From Telmatactis stephensoni (lineage: Eukaryota > Cnidaria > Anthozoa > Actiniaria > Isophelliidae): DNA of 64,000 nucleotides. The stretch's first letter is position 1, and every line of letters begins with the position of its first letter. Below, in pieces: positions 33,166 to 44,783 of the stretch. The notes beneath the pieces are model-generated. The model saw only the letters and a program-made list of their open reading frames with translations. It was not told the origin of the DNA and made no database searches. The position numbers and the translations under genes were made by a program. The stretch covers positions 424,501 through 488,500 of the forward strand of contig JALIZF010001654.1 of assembly GCA_029948255.1 (NCBI GenBank), written 5' to 3'.

Positions 33166-33511
33166 ATGGCGACTGTAGTGATGGCAAAGAAAAGAAAGCT
33201 AGATCCCTGTTTACTTCCAGAAAAAGATGTGATATCCTTTGATTGGTAAGTAAACTTAGATATCGTGCTTTTATTGATAAATTTTCTTCTAATTATTATG
33301 ATTGATATGACTCGGTAATTCATACAGGCTGAAGAGGCCACTGAGAGAGTGCAGCTCAAGTAAAGTTCCAGTAGCTCATGTAAAGGAACTTCATGACCAA
33401 GAGCTAGGATTTGAGTCCACATCACAAACTCTTGGGCGACTCATCAAATACCACTTTGGAGAAGAAAAAAAAACCAGCAAGATTCAAACAAACGGTATCA
33501 TTATGGTTTAA
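33166..33511 (+). CDS. Small two-exon gene of unknown function
   Basis: Exon 1 33166-33245 (MATVVMAKKRKLDPC...) ends at gtaagt; exon 2 starts at 33328 after catacag and joins in phase to give LKRPLRECSSSKV, then VKELHDQELGFES and LGRLIKYHFGEE. An A9 run at 33465-33473 precedes the stop at 33509-33511. One base fewer or two more in that run would open a longer basic C-terminus, so the true end is uncertain. No family recognised. Confidence 0.35.
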
Positions 33512-35508
33512 AAATATTCTCAGAAAGAAATGACACTGCTACCACAGCCGAAACTATTCAAGAAAAGGTTACAAATATACAATTACAAAAGCTGTCTCAA
33601 GACAAAGATGGTTATTGAATTTATATAGAGCTTAAAGAATAGAGAAAAATGAAACTATAGAGGTTCTAAGTGCATTTCAATCAAATTTTGCACTTCCCAA
33701 CTGATTTTATATGACTGCAGAACTTCTGTGACAACTGATGGAAACATATCCCAAAAGGGAAAAAAACCTTAATTTAAGAAATAGTAATTGTTTTTGGAAA
33801 AAATATACCAGTGAGCAGCATGGAAACAGAATGATTGTAAACTTCGGAGAACTTTAATTTCCTATGCATTTCGACTGTCTACACAGTCTTCATGAGGGAA
33901 TGTTTACAACAATGAAAAGTCGTTGCTGCCGCTGCAAGCGAGCGAGCAAGGCAGCAACCCTAATCTATGAAAGGGCCTCAATTTTCAATTTCTACCCATA
34001 ATACACTTTACTTTTTTACCACAATGCCTCATTATTTAACCACAATGCTTTGCATGCCCATTGGTATATAAGCGTGATCTGCCATGCGGATGACCCTCTT
34101 GAACTTGAAGACTTTGAAGGAAGAGATACATTAAGTAAATAAACTGTTTCTTCACGATTATACTGTAATTATAATAGTAATATTTATCTATATCAACTGA
34201 GAAGATCGAAAAAGTTTGCAGCTATTTGTTCGATGGTTAAAATATGGCAAGATTAACAAAGATTGTAATGGGTTAAAAACTAAACACTGACATTTGCTGT
34301 AGGACTCAGCTATGCAAAAGAATCTTCTATTAGTATAATTATCTGAAGCTTATTTCTCATGATTTTCTGATAAATCACCTGATCCTTTTAAATCAGTATA
34401 TTTCGTCATGCACTGTAAATTCCAAGTTATGTTGAAACAGTTTCCTTATAATCATGTGGACAAAGCAGGATTTAAGGCTTGGCTTTGAAGAGTTGCATTT
34501 ACTCAAATTTGGTGTAGGAGCAACAACACTCTCCCAAAGGTAGGTCGTGACAAATGACTATTTATTGTCTGAGCTTTATATAAGTACGGAAGAGTATCAG
34601 AAGTAATATATTGGATATAGTTGTGCTTAAATAGATTAAAGCAGCTGATGTTTTCCTGATTACTTTCCATTTTATCCTCTTGGTTGTACTATCAAACATG
34701 TGCTATCGAATGACTGCTCTAATTTACTGAGATTGACAACAGTTTCTGTTGCGTGTCCCTTACCTTTATATATATGTATATTTTTGATTTTTTTTTTTTC
34801 ATTCCATTATGTTGGCGAAAGCTTTGTAAATAAATAAGTAAATAAATCAGTGAAATTACGATAAACATATTATTAGTTGCCATTCTCTGGAAATGACTTG
34901 CCATTTAACTTTTTGCAGCTCATGAAAGACGTGCTGATTTAGAGCATATTCGAAGACTACAAAACGTGCTTAAAAAAACACTGTTGCAAGACTTTTTGTG
35001 GGTTAGTTGAAAATCTGATTTTAAGCTCTCTTGTTCTTTAAACTATTTATTGGTCATATTAATATTTTCATTTTTATAATTATTTTTTTCATTTTTTATT
35101 GATTTATTTATTTTATAATTTCATACCCACTTCTGAAAAACGTGGTCAAAAAGATCAAAGAACATATAGAACCAACTTTGACTGCGGCGTCAAAGAGATC
35201 CTTGTTACCGTCACCTAACGTGTGTGGTGTGACAGGCTCTAACAGTAAAATGCCCTACAAAATTTCAAAAAAATTAAAAAGAAATTGTTTAGATGAAATG
35301 ACGTTTAGTCATTAATAAACTCATTTACCACAGAGTAATCGTTTATACACTGAATTATATCTTACAAGCGGTTTTCGGTTTTCGATTTTCAAACGGCAAC
35401 CACTAATTTGCGTTTTTGCTTCTGTTAATCAAAAGTAAATATCACTAATACCAAGAATTTTTAATACCAAAATGATAATATAGCTAATGTACTTTCTAAA
35501 GATCAAAT
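33512..35508. other. Sparse region, possible short exons
   Basis: An LTR- or promoter-like stretch at 34050-34145 has an attgg, TATATAAG and AATAAA series. Two phrases bordered by splice-like signals, at 34455-34541 (donor gtaggt) and 34919-35000 (acceptor tttgcag, donor gttagt), could be exons of an unrecognised gene but are too short to support. Otherwise AT-rich. Confidence 0.35.
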
Positions 35509-36015
35509 AGACATTTCCGATTTAGCGGCATATAAGTGGAATAGGCATATAGGGCATATACTATACCGGACACGTTCTCATTAAAAAACGTTATGTGTTT
35601 TTTCGAAAGCAGACATTTGTGGTTCTAAACTGATTAAAGAAGTGTCATAATTTCTTTTTTATTCACTGAACACACGTCGCTCAAGAGAAAAAATGCATGT
35701 TTTAATTCATTTTCCTCTTTCAGTTAATTTATTTTAATGTAACTTCACAAGTTGGCGCTAGAAAAAAACAATGTAATCGTGTATACGGTTTGAAAATACT
35801 TCTAATTGAAAAATCTCAGTGCGCTGTGTGTTAGCAACTGTAGGAATTGCACGCTGATTCAGACTAGTTTTCATACGCGTTTATCAAAGATGAAACCCAG
35901 TCGATAAGGAAAGACTAAAATTTGGAATTCCCTTTATTAATAAACTTTTCTTAACAAACACCTTTAAGCTTTTTTACATGTGATCTTATTATTACACACG
36001 TTAGAACCAGACCTA

Positions 36016-36159
36016 GAGTGATTTTCCGTCATCTAGTGAAAGAATAGGCAAACTAATAGTTAGTAGTATAGACTCTAAACCAATTGCTTTCTCTTTTTGT
36101 CCAATTAGTACTAACTAAATATGAGTCGTTTTTCTTTAACGGACGAAGGAAAATCACTC
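36016..36159. mobile_element. 144-bp MITE with TA target site, nested
   Basis: Ends GAGTGATTTTCC ... GGAAAATCACTC with TA on both sides (36014-36015, 36160-36161), as for mariner-type MITEs. It lies just beyond the stop codon of the SANT gene inside the Harbinger element, so it arrived later. Confidence 0.75.
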
Positions 36160-36235
36160 TATCGACTTTCGTTAGTAGTACACTCAACAGTAACATGTAA
36201 TGTTTAAATAACAGTTGCAATATATTTCTGTTAAT

Positions 36236-37086
36236 TTATTCTTCATCAGATGATGAGTCAAGGCCATGCATAACACTCCATTTCTTCAGAGCTTTGTTGT
36301 GCTCTTTTGCTGCCGTTTGAGCTGCTTCTAGTACCATAGGTATTGCATCTAGTAACTTATCAACTTTGTCTTCTCTGTTCGAAACTTTTGCCCTTTTCGT
36401 CTGCGGACCTCTTTCTGGGGAGAAAGAAGGTGAACTTAAGTATAAGAAATAAAAGTATTGCCATGGCTAGTCTATAAGCCCTTGATCATTTAGTTTAGTT
36501 GCAAAATAAACAATTGTACCTGTCTTCCTCTCTCTCTTTTTCTCTCGTCTTCATCACTTGGCTCAGGATGTCTGATGGCTGCCCTTCGATGTCTTCTGCA
36601 TCAAAACAGGACTTGTCATCTTGAGCCTTTATAAGACTGGCAATTTCCTCTACTTCCTTACTGTCTTTGTCATTTGTTTCATTCGCTTCACTGTCATCAG
36701 TAGAATGGTATTCTTCGTCTATGGTAAGCCGCACAGTTGACGTGGAAGGCTCATTGCCGCTGTCAAATCCAAATATAAATTATCTAAGAACAGCAAAACA
36801 AAGTAAACACATGTTTGTTTTGAACTACTGATCATTACCTTGCCGGTAGAGCCTTGTTCAATAGCTTGGTAGCTTGTTTTCTTAAGCGGCCTCGTAATAC
36901 TTTGTCAGAATTTTTTTCCGACGTGTACTGGTGTCCTGCATCTCCTAACACTTCGACATGTCTTCTAATGAATGACAGAACACTTTTCCATTCACGTCCA
37001 TATTTTTGAACACCATGGAGAATCAAAGTATCCTGAACTGGAGTGTAGTTTTTCCTTTTCTTTCGAGCAGACTTTGATTTACTCAT
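36236..37086 (-). CDS. Harbinger SANT/Myb-like DNA-binding protein
   Basis: Three exons on the minus strand: 37086-36839, 36759-36520 and 36410-36236 (TAA), all in phase, about 220 residues. Exon 1 begins MSKSKSARKKRKNYTP and has a SANT/Myb repeat (LILHGVQKYGREWKSVLSFI, with two of the usual three Trp-type positions). Exon 2 is acidic (STDDSEANETNDKDS, EREEDR). Exon 3 is basic then helical (TKRAKVSNREDKVDKLL, AAQTAAKEHNKALKKW). The exon 3 acceptor is ambiguous: only the AG ending at 36411, four bases beyond the stronger ccccag, keeps the frame. Known role of such partners is to bind the element's ends and help import the transposase. The frame is intact. Divergent from the transposase gene. 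Confidence 0.75.
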
Positions 37087-37314
37087 GATGAAATAAAGAT
37101 TGCTGCGGACTGAACACGAACACACGAACACACGCACGTGATTGCCTACTAGTGCACGTGCACTCATGAATTCACACTAGGTGCACGTGATTAGCTAAAT
37201 ATGCTACAATAATATTTAATTATCACGTGCAATAATATTTAATTATCACGTGCAAGTATGGTAGTTTAATAAGTGTTCGTGATTACTAATTACTAGCAAT
37301 GGTATTGATAAACA

Positions 37315-38511
37315 ATGGACGTCCCTCCATTTCCAACTTTCATTAACGTTACACTGCTTTCCGTTATAACAATCATAGAAGTTATCGAAAGCCAAAGACA
37401 GGTGCCAATTGTCCCTATGTTACCCATGCATACTCTTGGTAACCTTCTGCTGACACTAGCTGCACTGCTTCCTGTAATCCCTGTCGATGCTGGAGGGGGT
37501 TTAGTGGCAAGGCTTTTTGGAAACCATCTGCCAGGCCGTAATGTTGGTAGGGATGTGAGACATGCACTAGGTCTCCATCCACACATGTTCTGATACATGA
37601 CGGGGGAAACCCCTGAGTCTTTTGATGCCATCATTCGAAGAATAGGAATCGTAGTAACATCCTCAAGACATACTCCTAGAGTACCAACGACCAACAGAAG
37701 AAAGTCCTGCATACTAGATGTGGACAACAGAGTGCTCTTAGTTATCATATGGTGGAGACAATACTTAAAAATTCATGTTCTTGCGTCAATTAGCAAAAGC
37801 ACAGTTGCCAAGGAAATATATCATATAGTGCCAATCCTGTTTACCTGCTACCGCAGTTTTATTACCTGGCACTCACTAAGAAGATGGAGTGACTACCTGG
37901 ACATGCTTGATCACTTTCCCAATGCTGTAGGCATGATAGATGCCACAACACACAGGATTCAAAGACCTGCTGGCCCAAGACAGATCGATTTCTACAGGGG
38001 CGATAAAAAATGTCATTTTATGAGTACACAGCTCATCATTGATGCAGATGGATTAATTGTTCTTCTTGTGGCTGGGTAGGCTAATAACATTTTTGATACT
38101 GAAATTCATAGTTGATATTTTTATGTATTCACCGATCTTAGTCTTTAAAAATGTGATCTGATTTGTAGTTTTCCGGGTCACATGAATGACGCTGGGACCT
38201 ATAGACTACTTCCTGCTATTGGGCGTGGTAGGTGTGCTTTACCAAGACGGGCAAGGTTGTTAGCTGATGGAGGATACACCAACAACCCGCCCCTTATCAC
38301 ACCAAGGCGAATTACTCATAATAGACGACAAAGAGATGCTAACAGGGCCTTGAGGTCTTTACGGATCCGTGTGGAGCACACAATTGGGTGTGTCAAGGTA
38401 TATTCTGCAACCACAGATATTTTTCGGCATATGAGGCCATTGCAACCAGTTGTCGTAGCCACTTGTGGTCTCCTCACAAACCGAAGAAAAAGAATTTTGA
38501 GGGCAATCTAA
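37315..38511 (+). pseudogene. Harbinger (HARBI1-like) transposase with one in-frame stop
   Basis: Two exons, 37315-38075 and 38169-38511, join in phase (donor gtaggc, acceptor tttgtag) for about 367 residues. An HTH-like segment (VLASISKSTVAKEIYHI) precedes the DDE domain: NAVGMIDATTHRI (Asp), GFPGHMNDA across the splice, LLADGGYTNN (Asp), SLRIRVEHTIGCVKVY (Glu). The only break is TGA at 37591-37593, between the hydrophobic N-terminal region and MTGETPESFDAI; upstream and downstream are the same frame. Translation could restart at the ATG at 37597, which would still give the whole catalytic domain (inference). Closely tied to the SANT gene by the shared TIRs. Confidence 0.85.
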
Positions 38512-38869
38512 TTATATTTGATGAGGATTATAATATCTAATATCTCGTTCTTGACATCAAAGTTAATTAATAAGGTCCAACTAGCAATAATAATATCAGT
38601 TTCCTTCTTTTGAGCTGTTTGAAGTGTTTCACTGTATAAGATGACAATTGTTTAGACCTGATTTAAAATATCGCTTGCTTCCTGTTATTGCTTACGTTTT
38701 AGGTCATTGGCCTGAAAATAAAATAAAAATCCATGGTATCAAAAAGCGTATGTTCAAAGGGCCAGATACATGAACCATGTACGTCATGCAAGAAACGCAT
38801 ATATTATGTGTATAATAAAGTATTGTAAATCATTGACATTATATTTTTCACTGCCTCTATAGCTCGGTT

Positions 38870-38962
38870 ATTCATCTATTTATTTGTTTATTTATTTATC
38901 CATTTGTTTATTTATCTGTTTATTTATTTATCTATCTGTCTATCTATTTATTTATTTATATT
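38870..38962. repeat. TTTA/TCTA tetranucleotide tract
   Basis: Degenerate (ATTT)n and (ATCT)n repeats inside the 3' end of the Harbinger element. Confidence 0.8.
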
Positions 38963-39141
38963 CTTAATTCATTCTTAAGCAATAGTTTTATTTGTAGTCT
39001 ACTATGTGCTGGTATAAAGTTTCATGTAACTTTATATGTGCGAAAGGATTATAGAAATTTATATATGTCCGAACCGATTATAGAAATGCGGCATATGGTG
39101 GTATATACTATGCCTATGCCGCTAAATCGGAAATGTCTAAT

Positions 39142-40086
39142 TTGTTCATTTGGTAGGATTTTAGGAACTTTTAGTGTTGATTTTTTGATGTTTTGTTCCT
39201 GAGGTGGGCGGAAGTAAATCACCAAATTCCAACGGACTGTTCACAGAATATCAAAAACCATAGTAATATTGTCTATCATTTTATCAATATAATAAAAACA
39301 TATCCTCACTACAATTTTGTTTGCTTTCTTCTTTGATTATCTATTTATTTAACAATGCTTCAAACTAATATATCCTATACGTGAGTCAAGAAGGAATCAA
39401 GTCTTTAATTGCTTGTAGAGGACACAAACAGATTTAGATCATATCATGATCATATCAGGCGCATAAATTACAACAAACTGACTCCATTGATCAACATCAT
39501 ATATCTATTACCTTGTTTTTGAATAGTCCTTGCATGGGTTAACGTGTAGAAATCGCTCAAAAGTATAAAATAAGAAGAGTATTATGCCTTCAAAGCACTC
39601 AGAATCCTTGTTATTTGTTCTCGCAAGACGGTTAGCAGCAAATTGATCCTTAAAATCGGACATTTCAAAATGTTTTTTACAGCGATTTCTCTACGTGAGC
39701 CCACAGACAGATCTTTCACCACTATCTTTAATCGGTCAAAGGATACATACATGCTGCATGTGGCAAGATTTAATTGTGCCCAATATGTGCGGCAAAGTTT
39801 ATTTTCGATTTATTTGTTTTGACTCCTTATATGGTAATAGTGACATATTAACATACCGTATTCTAATACGCATGGCAATTCAATATAATTCCAGATTTAA
39901 TCATTTGAAACAGCCATGTTGCATATATTATGTTCTCAATTTTCTCCAAGGAATTTTAATTCAAAATACTTAAGTACACTGCAAATATGTTTACTGAATG
40001 TATTTTTGTCTAGACAACCTTTTTGAGGGTGACTGTATATTTAATTAAAAAGACCCTAATACCTCTTTTTGTTCGTTGTTTTTCAG
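39142..40086. other. Non-coding stretch
   Basis: No supported gene; may be intron upstream of the AAA-type exon that follows. Confidence 0.4.
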
Positions 40087-40598
40087 CTATACTTAAGGAT
40101 ATCGGTATTATAAAAGAAAACAAACTTGTAGAGGTGCAACGAGATGACCTTGTTGGAGAACACATTCGGACAACTGAGGCAAAAACGACCAAAAACATTA
40201 AGGAAGCAGATGAGGTGTACCAGCCCCACCGCCAGGGCTCAAAAAACAACTTTGGACTCGAGGTTGTTGGGGTGATTATGAAACATCTCAACCAGGAATC
40301 TTCAAAAAGCACCCGAACCATTTTTATTCTGGCTCGTTATGAGAATCAGATGGGGAAGTTCATGTCTATGAACAAAGGTCTTTTTAGAAGATTTCGTGAG
40401 CCAATACACTTCAGAGACTACAGTACAGAAGAACTGAGCAGCATCATGGACCACCTCATAAGATGCCAAGGTTTCGTCTGTGAAGCCTTAAACTGTGAAG
40501 ACTTTTTGGCATTGTTTCCTCCACATTATATTGCCCTTTTTAACAGCGCCTTGTGCAACAGGACCCTGGTGAAGTTGAAAGAAGCTTTGACAGAATGA
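40087..40598 (+). pseudogene. CbxX/CfqX (SpoVK-like) AAA ATPase, C-terminal exon
   Basis: After an acceptor (tttttcag, ends 40086) an open frame runs 170 codons to TGA. RDDLVGEHIRTTEAKTTKNI, then FGLEVVGVIMKHLNQ, TIFILARYENQMGKFMSMN, GLFRRFREPIHFRDYSTEEL is the order of the CbxX/CfqX family of AAA+ ATPases: entry loop, post-Walker B helix, sensor 1, arginine-finger region. The segment that should hold Walker B (hhhhDEAY) is collapsed to ADEVYQPHRQG, so ATP hydrolysis is unlikely. The N-terminal exons with Walker A are not found in the preceding 900 bp. Either a processed-away fragment or a decayed gene; in animals these proteins form expanded families of unclear function. Confidence 0.7.
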
Positions 40599-41659
40599 AT
40601 GAGCTTCTCCAACGTCACCAGAGATGCTTTTTGTATCTCTTAGAGGTGAAAATCAACGGTCTGTTATCTCTATCTTTGTTAAAATTCAACTTTAGAGTTT
40701 TCACTTTCTGTGGGTACGAAAAGAGCCCATTGCTTATAATCTTGAGCTAGAAGAGAAGCTAGAAACAGTTTAGCTAACAAAAGCGAGGTGGCTGTCCAAT
40801 TTTCTACTCACAAAAAAAAAATATTCATTAGCTTGTTGTCTCATTTTTAAAAAAAACTTACCTTTGAGGGGTACTTTACGTTTTGAATATTTTGCAAGTA
40901 TAGGATTGCAAAAATGTTTCACAGCGTAAAAAAGCAGAACCATATTTGCGCACATATATTTGATAGATTCATCTCGGCCTTTATAGTTTTATCTGCTATG
41001 AACTTTCATCACTCATATTAATACAAGTGGCAGCATGTTCTTCGTCAGCTCATTAAATAGTTATTATATTTGGTATTTTCTACATATAATGTTTATCATT
41101 TCTGACCAGTATATTTTACAATTTATATGTAAGTGCCCCAAGGCAATGACGAATTTTCACATAAAGGAAGTTAAATAAAGTATTAACAACAGGAGCTGTT
41201 CAATTCAGTGTTTAAAAAAGAAGAAACAAGGAAAATAATTCAGTGTTTGAAATGGGAAATTCGGGATAGCAAGATATCAGTCATGACACAATAAGAAGCT
41301 TAGAGCAATAAAACAGTATGCAAATGAAGGAGGGAGGGAAGGAAGGAATGTGTATTTTTATTTTATATATAAATTGATAATAGGCCTTTCCTAAAGTCGC
41401 ATGACTGACCACGAAACAATAAATTCAATGCTGTGAACTGAATAGATTCATTTCAATTTTCTCCTTTTTTTCTTCGATATTCTCCAACAACAAACATACA
41501 AACAAACAAATGAATAACTGATAAAACAACAAATAAAAGAATGGATGAAATAATAAATAAATAACTCAAGCCAATATCTAAAAATCAATCAATCAATCAC
41601 TCAATCTATTAATTAGAAGAAAGTTAATGAGTGAAGGATGTATAGCTTATTTTTTTACC
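40599..41659. other. Non-coding stretch
   Basis: AT-rich; includes a GGAGGGAGGGAAGGAAGG tract near 41330 and aaataaataa runs at 41515-41600. No gene. Confidence 0.5.
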
Positions 41660-42155
41660 AAAGTTTTTTTATCATTTGACTGAGTAATTATTCCTCATAC
41701 TGTTTGATTCCTCAACCATGTTTTATTCTCTGACTGAGTTTTCTTTCTCTAATTGAGTTTTCTTTCTCTGACCGGGTTTATTTCTCACTCTGACCATGTT
41801 TAATTCCTCACATAAGCTAACCGAGTTTTGTTTCTTTGACCAGGTTTTATTTCTCTGACCAAGTTTTTGAGTCGTTCACAGATCTTAGCCAGTTTAGACC
41901 GAGTTTTATTTCTCTGACCTAGTTTTACTTCTCTGACTGAGTATATTTTTCTGACCAAGTTTCATTGAGGTGCTTTAAGTTAAAAAATAATACTCTTCAC
42001 AATCTTTGGCAGAGCAAAATGAAAACTTGTTTGAAAAACATCCAGAACGAAGATTATTATAAGACTTTCATAAGACTGGCACTTTGTTTAAAGTAATATT
42101 CACATTATCATCATCGAGTTTCATTTCTCAGGTCAAGTTTATTTCTCTTACCGAG
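41660..42155. repeat. ~22-bp minisatellite (tttctctgaccgagtttta)
   Basis: About fifteen degenerate units of the type tttctctgaccgagtttta, period about 20-23 bp, from 41660 to 41970 and again at 42115-42155. It ends directly at the start codon of the SWIM gene, so part of it would be that gene's 5' leader or promoter. Confidence 0.8.
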
Positions 42156-42168
42156 TTTTACTTTCAAA

Positions 42169-43281
42169 ATGGCATCACTGTCTATAACTGCTCTCGCAAA
42201 TTTCTTCTCCGGCGAGCAAAAATCAATCTCAAGGGGAGAAAATCATTATAAATCAAATCATGTCGAATCCTTCTACTATGAACCAGGAATTATTAGGGGT
42301 CAAGTCCATGCAAGTATGAAAAATAAGACTTATTTTGCAATGGTAAGTTTGCCTCTTTAAGTTCCATCGCGGAATTGAAAAGCATCACTGTCTATAACTG
42401 CTCTCGCAAATTTCTTCTCCGGCGAGCAAAAATCAATCTCTAGAGGAGAAAACCACTACAATCAATCATGTTGAATCTTTCTACTATGAACCAGGAATTA
42501 CTAGAGGTCAAGTCATGCAAGTATGAAAAATAAGACTTATTCTGTTACGGTAAGTTTCTTGTTTTAAGCTTTGTTGCTGAATTGAAAAGCTTCAATTTTG
42601 CTCAATTTCTGAGCAGATATTTAAAGTTTTCTTTAACTATAATGCTGCAATACTTATAACATTATTATGAAAATGATTTTTGAAGATTTTTTGTGTAATT
42701 ATCTTGTTTTTCTGAAACTGAAGATAGAAAGTTTGATGATAGTCCTTATCAAATAAAGAACGTGCGCGCATATAGGTCCATTTTTCATCTCTTGATATCC
42801 TTTTACGATCACGTTCCCATCTAAATAAAGAATCCAGGCATCATAATTGGAGAAATGAAACAAACTACAACTAGACAAAGGGCATGCTACTTGTACTTGA
42901 CTGAGTTTGATTTGCTATGTGACGTACAAAATAAATACAATTCTAAATAATTAAAAAACTGTATATTCTTCTTTCAGCTGTATCTTGATGCAAGTAATGG
43001 CATTAAATCATCAGAGTGTCAGTGTCCTAGAAGGGAATTCAAATGTAGCCATGCTGCAGCTTCGTATATCCATGGCATCCACAACCTGAGCCGCACAGAT
43101 GTTGAGTGCCAGTGGAAGAAAAAGAAAACAAATGAGAGTACTCAGTCAGTAGCTGAAATATTTCCTCATTCAATGCCTGATTATGTTCCTTTAAAACGCT
43201 TACCAACATCAGAAGACAGGTCCTTTTTGTATTCAAGAATAAAAGGTTATGGAAAATTTACAAGCATTTGCTGGTTGCTAA
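42169..43281 (+). pseudogene. SWIM-YqaJ gene, 5' half (SWIM zinc finger)
   Basis: Exon 1 42169-42342 (MASLSITALANFF..., donor gtaagt) joins exon 2 at 42978 (acceptor ctttcag). Exon 2 carries ECQCPRREFKCSHAAA, a SWIM zinc finger (CxCx7CxH), followed by a Trp-containing linker, then stops at the transposon inserted at 43282. The remainder of the gene, with the YqaJ nuclease domain, resumes at 50845. I recognise the arrangement as a SWIM plus YqaJ family common in cnidarian genomes; biological role unknown. The reading frame of this half is intact. Intron 1 contains a damaged tandem copy of exon 1 (42386-42575). Confidence 0.82.
42386..42575 (+). repeat. Damaged tandem copy of SWIM-gene exon 1
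   Basis: Almost identical to 42173-42360 including the donor gtaagtt and the following ~35 bp, a 213-bp tandem duplication. The copy lacks the ATG and has a 2-3 base loss after ggagaaaaccactac, so it cannot replace exon 1. Confidence 0.85.
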
Positions 43282-43579
43282 GGGACCGGTCATTATTTAG
43301 AGCAGGGGAGGGGCTGGATGATTGCGTTATATTTAAACCTTATATAAACTAACCCCTCCCAATATAGAAAGCTATTTTCAAAGACCCATCCTTTATAATA
43401 TTATCAAAAATTTTCAACCCCTCCTATGAATAGCAATGACTTTAATTTTATAAATAACACTATTCAGCGAATGAAGTATACTTTTGTATTAATAAAATCA
43501 ATATGAAACACTTTATGCAGCCAATAGCTCAGGTAATGTATGAAATAGAACAACAGAAACAATAGAATTCTACACAATG

Positions 43580-44783
43580 TCAACTGCTATCAGTAGCTGC
43601 ATTACTTCTATCTTTCAAAATTGAGATAACATTTTCAACAAGTGATGAAGCTTCTGCATCAAATACTTTCTTATCAAAAACAAATTCCAGAATATCTTTG
43701 TCTTTATCTTTAATGTTTCCAAGCTGAGCACCATTTAGCTCTTGTTTAGTAATTCTATCAGCATCTTCCCTCTCACCATTCACCAGTGGCAGAACCCTCT
43801 TGGCAATGTCTGATGATGATAGTTGAGTAATCATTAATAAACTCTTCTTAAGTTTTCTTTGTTGTTTTCGACGGGTTGCTTTTTTGAAGTTATTGAGTTT
43901 TTTCTTCTTTGTGTCCTTATATCTGTAATTTTTAAGGGGAAACTTCTTACTGAGCTGTTGTTCACAGAAAGAAACATTACTCAAACTCTTCTCTAAGCGA
44001 TTCAATGAAGATTGCAGTGCTGCAATATTTTGTAAACAAAATTGGTGTTCATCAGATGCCCAAGGTTTTGGTTGACCTTGATTATCAAGAACATGTGAAA
44101 TTTGGTTCTCAAGCTCTTGTTTAATGGTATTCCCTTTTTCAATTGCACATTCTAATCGATCTTTGGTGTCTTTACATCTGGGTATGTCGCTGGATTTACA
44201 ATCAACAGGTACACTTGTGAATCGTTGTATGTTAATGTTAAATCCTGACTTGGCGTTGTCAAGCAATGATGAAACCGAACCTTCAAAGGCCGCCTTTTTT
44301 AGCTTCAATTCATATCGCCACTTCCTCTGCGTTATCAGATAATTTTTGAATTTATTTTCGCCAAGCGAAGAGAATGCAGAACTATATAAACCCTCAACCA
44401 AGGAGTTAAAATACACAAGTTTTTGGGTGTGAGGATTTGGGATAAGAAATCTATGCCATGGCTTTTCACTGTCCGTTTTTCCTCCTCTTTGTACAGCGGA
44501 CATTAATTTACCATCCTTTATGATGAGTTTTGCTTGTGTCTTGCAACAATTTTTCGCTTGAGAGCTGTTTATTGAAGCAGATAGTTCATTTTGCTCTTGT
44601 AGAGTCTGCACAGCACGACACAGCTTTAGTACATGACCAGGTTTTGAGATCTTTAAATCAGTCTTTGACTCTTCTTTCGTCAAGCAGCGCAACTGTTTCA
44701 AGGTCATCGTATCCTGCGTCTTCAAAAGCTGAATTATACCGCTCAAAACCAAGAGAAAGTAGCCATTCTTTGACTTTTTCCAT
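43580..44783 (-). pseudogene. SAM-domain protein of the 7.56-kb transposon, frameshifted
   Basis: From ATG at 44783 (MEKVKEWLLSLGFERYNSAF) the frame shows a sterile alpha motif up to about 44665. The last SAM helix (LKISKPGHVLKLCRAVQ) and the remaining ~330 residues are in another frame that ends at 43580, so one indel at about 44660-44675 breaks the gene. After the SAM domain come LFIPNPHTQKLVYF-like and SLGENKFKNYLI segments, a coiled-coil-prone region (ALQSSLNRLEKSLSN), a strongly basic patch (TKKKKLNNFKKATRRKQQRKLKKS) split here from longer context only by length limits, and an acidic C-terminus. SAM domains mediate protein-protein or RNA binding. The body matches nothing I know. Divergent from the giant gene with 340 bp between. 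Confidence 0.7.

Larger units (their letters stand above)
35509..39138. mobile_element. Full-length PIF/Harbinger-type transposon
   Basis: 24-bp perfect terminal inverted repeats beginning AGACATTTCCGATTTAGCGG at 35509-35532 and 39115-39138, flanked by a 3-bp direct repeat AAT (35506-35508, 39139-39141). Subterminal motifs (gcatat, actatacc/ggtatatact) recur at both ends. It encodes a SANT/Myb protein on the minus strand and a transposase on the plus strand, divergently arranged from a common spacer at about 37087-37314. A smaller MITE is nested inside at 36016-36159. One nonsense codon in the transposase is the only obvious damage. Confidence 0.88.

Noticed and set aside
34050..34145. CCAAT-TATA-AATAAA series considered as a solo LTR
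   Set aside because: No TG...CA ends with a target duplication could be fixed by eye.
41660..42155. Regular short repeats considered as a CRISPR array
   Set aside because: Degenerate units with no unique spacers, eukaryotic context; a minisatellite.
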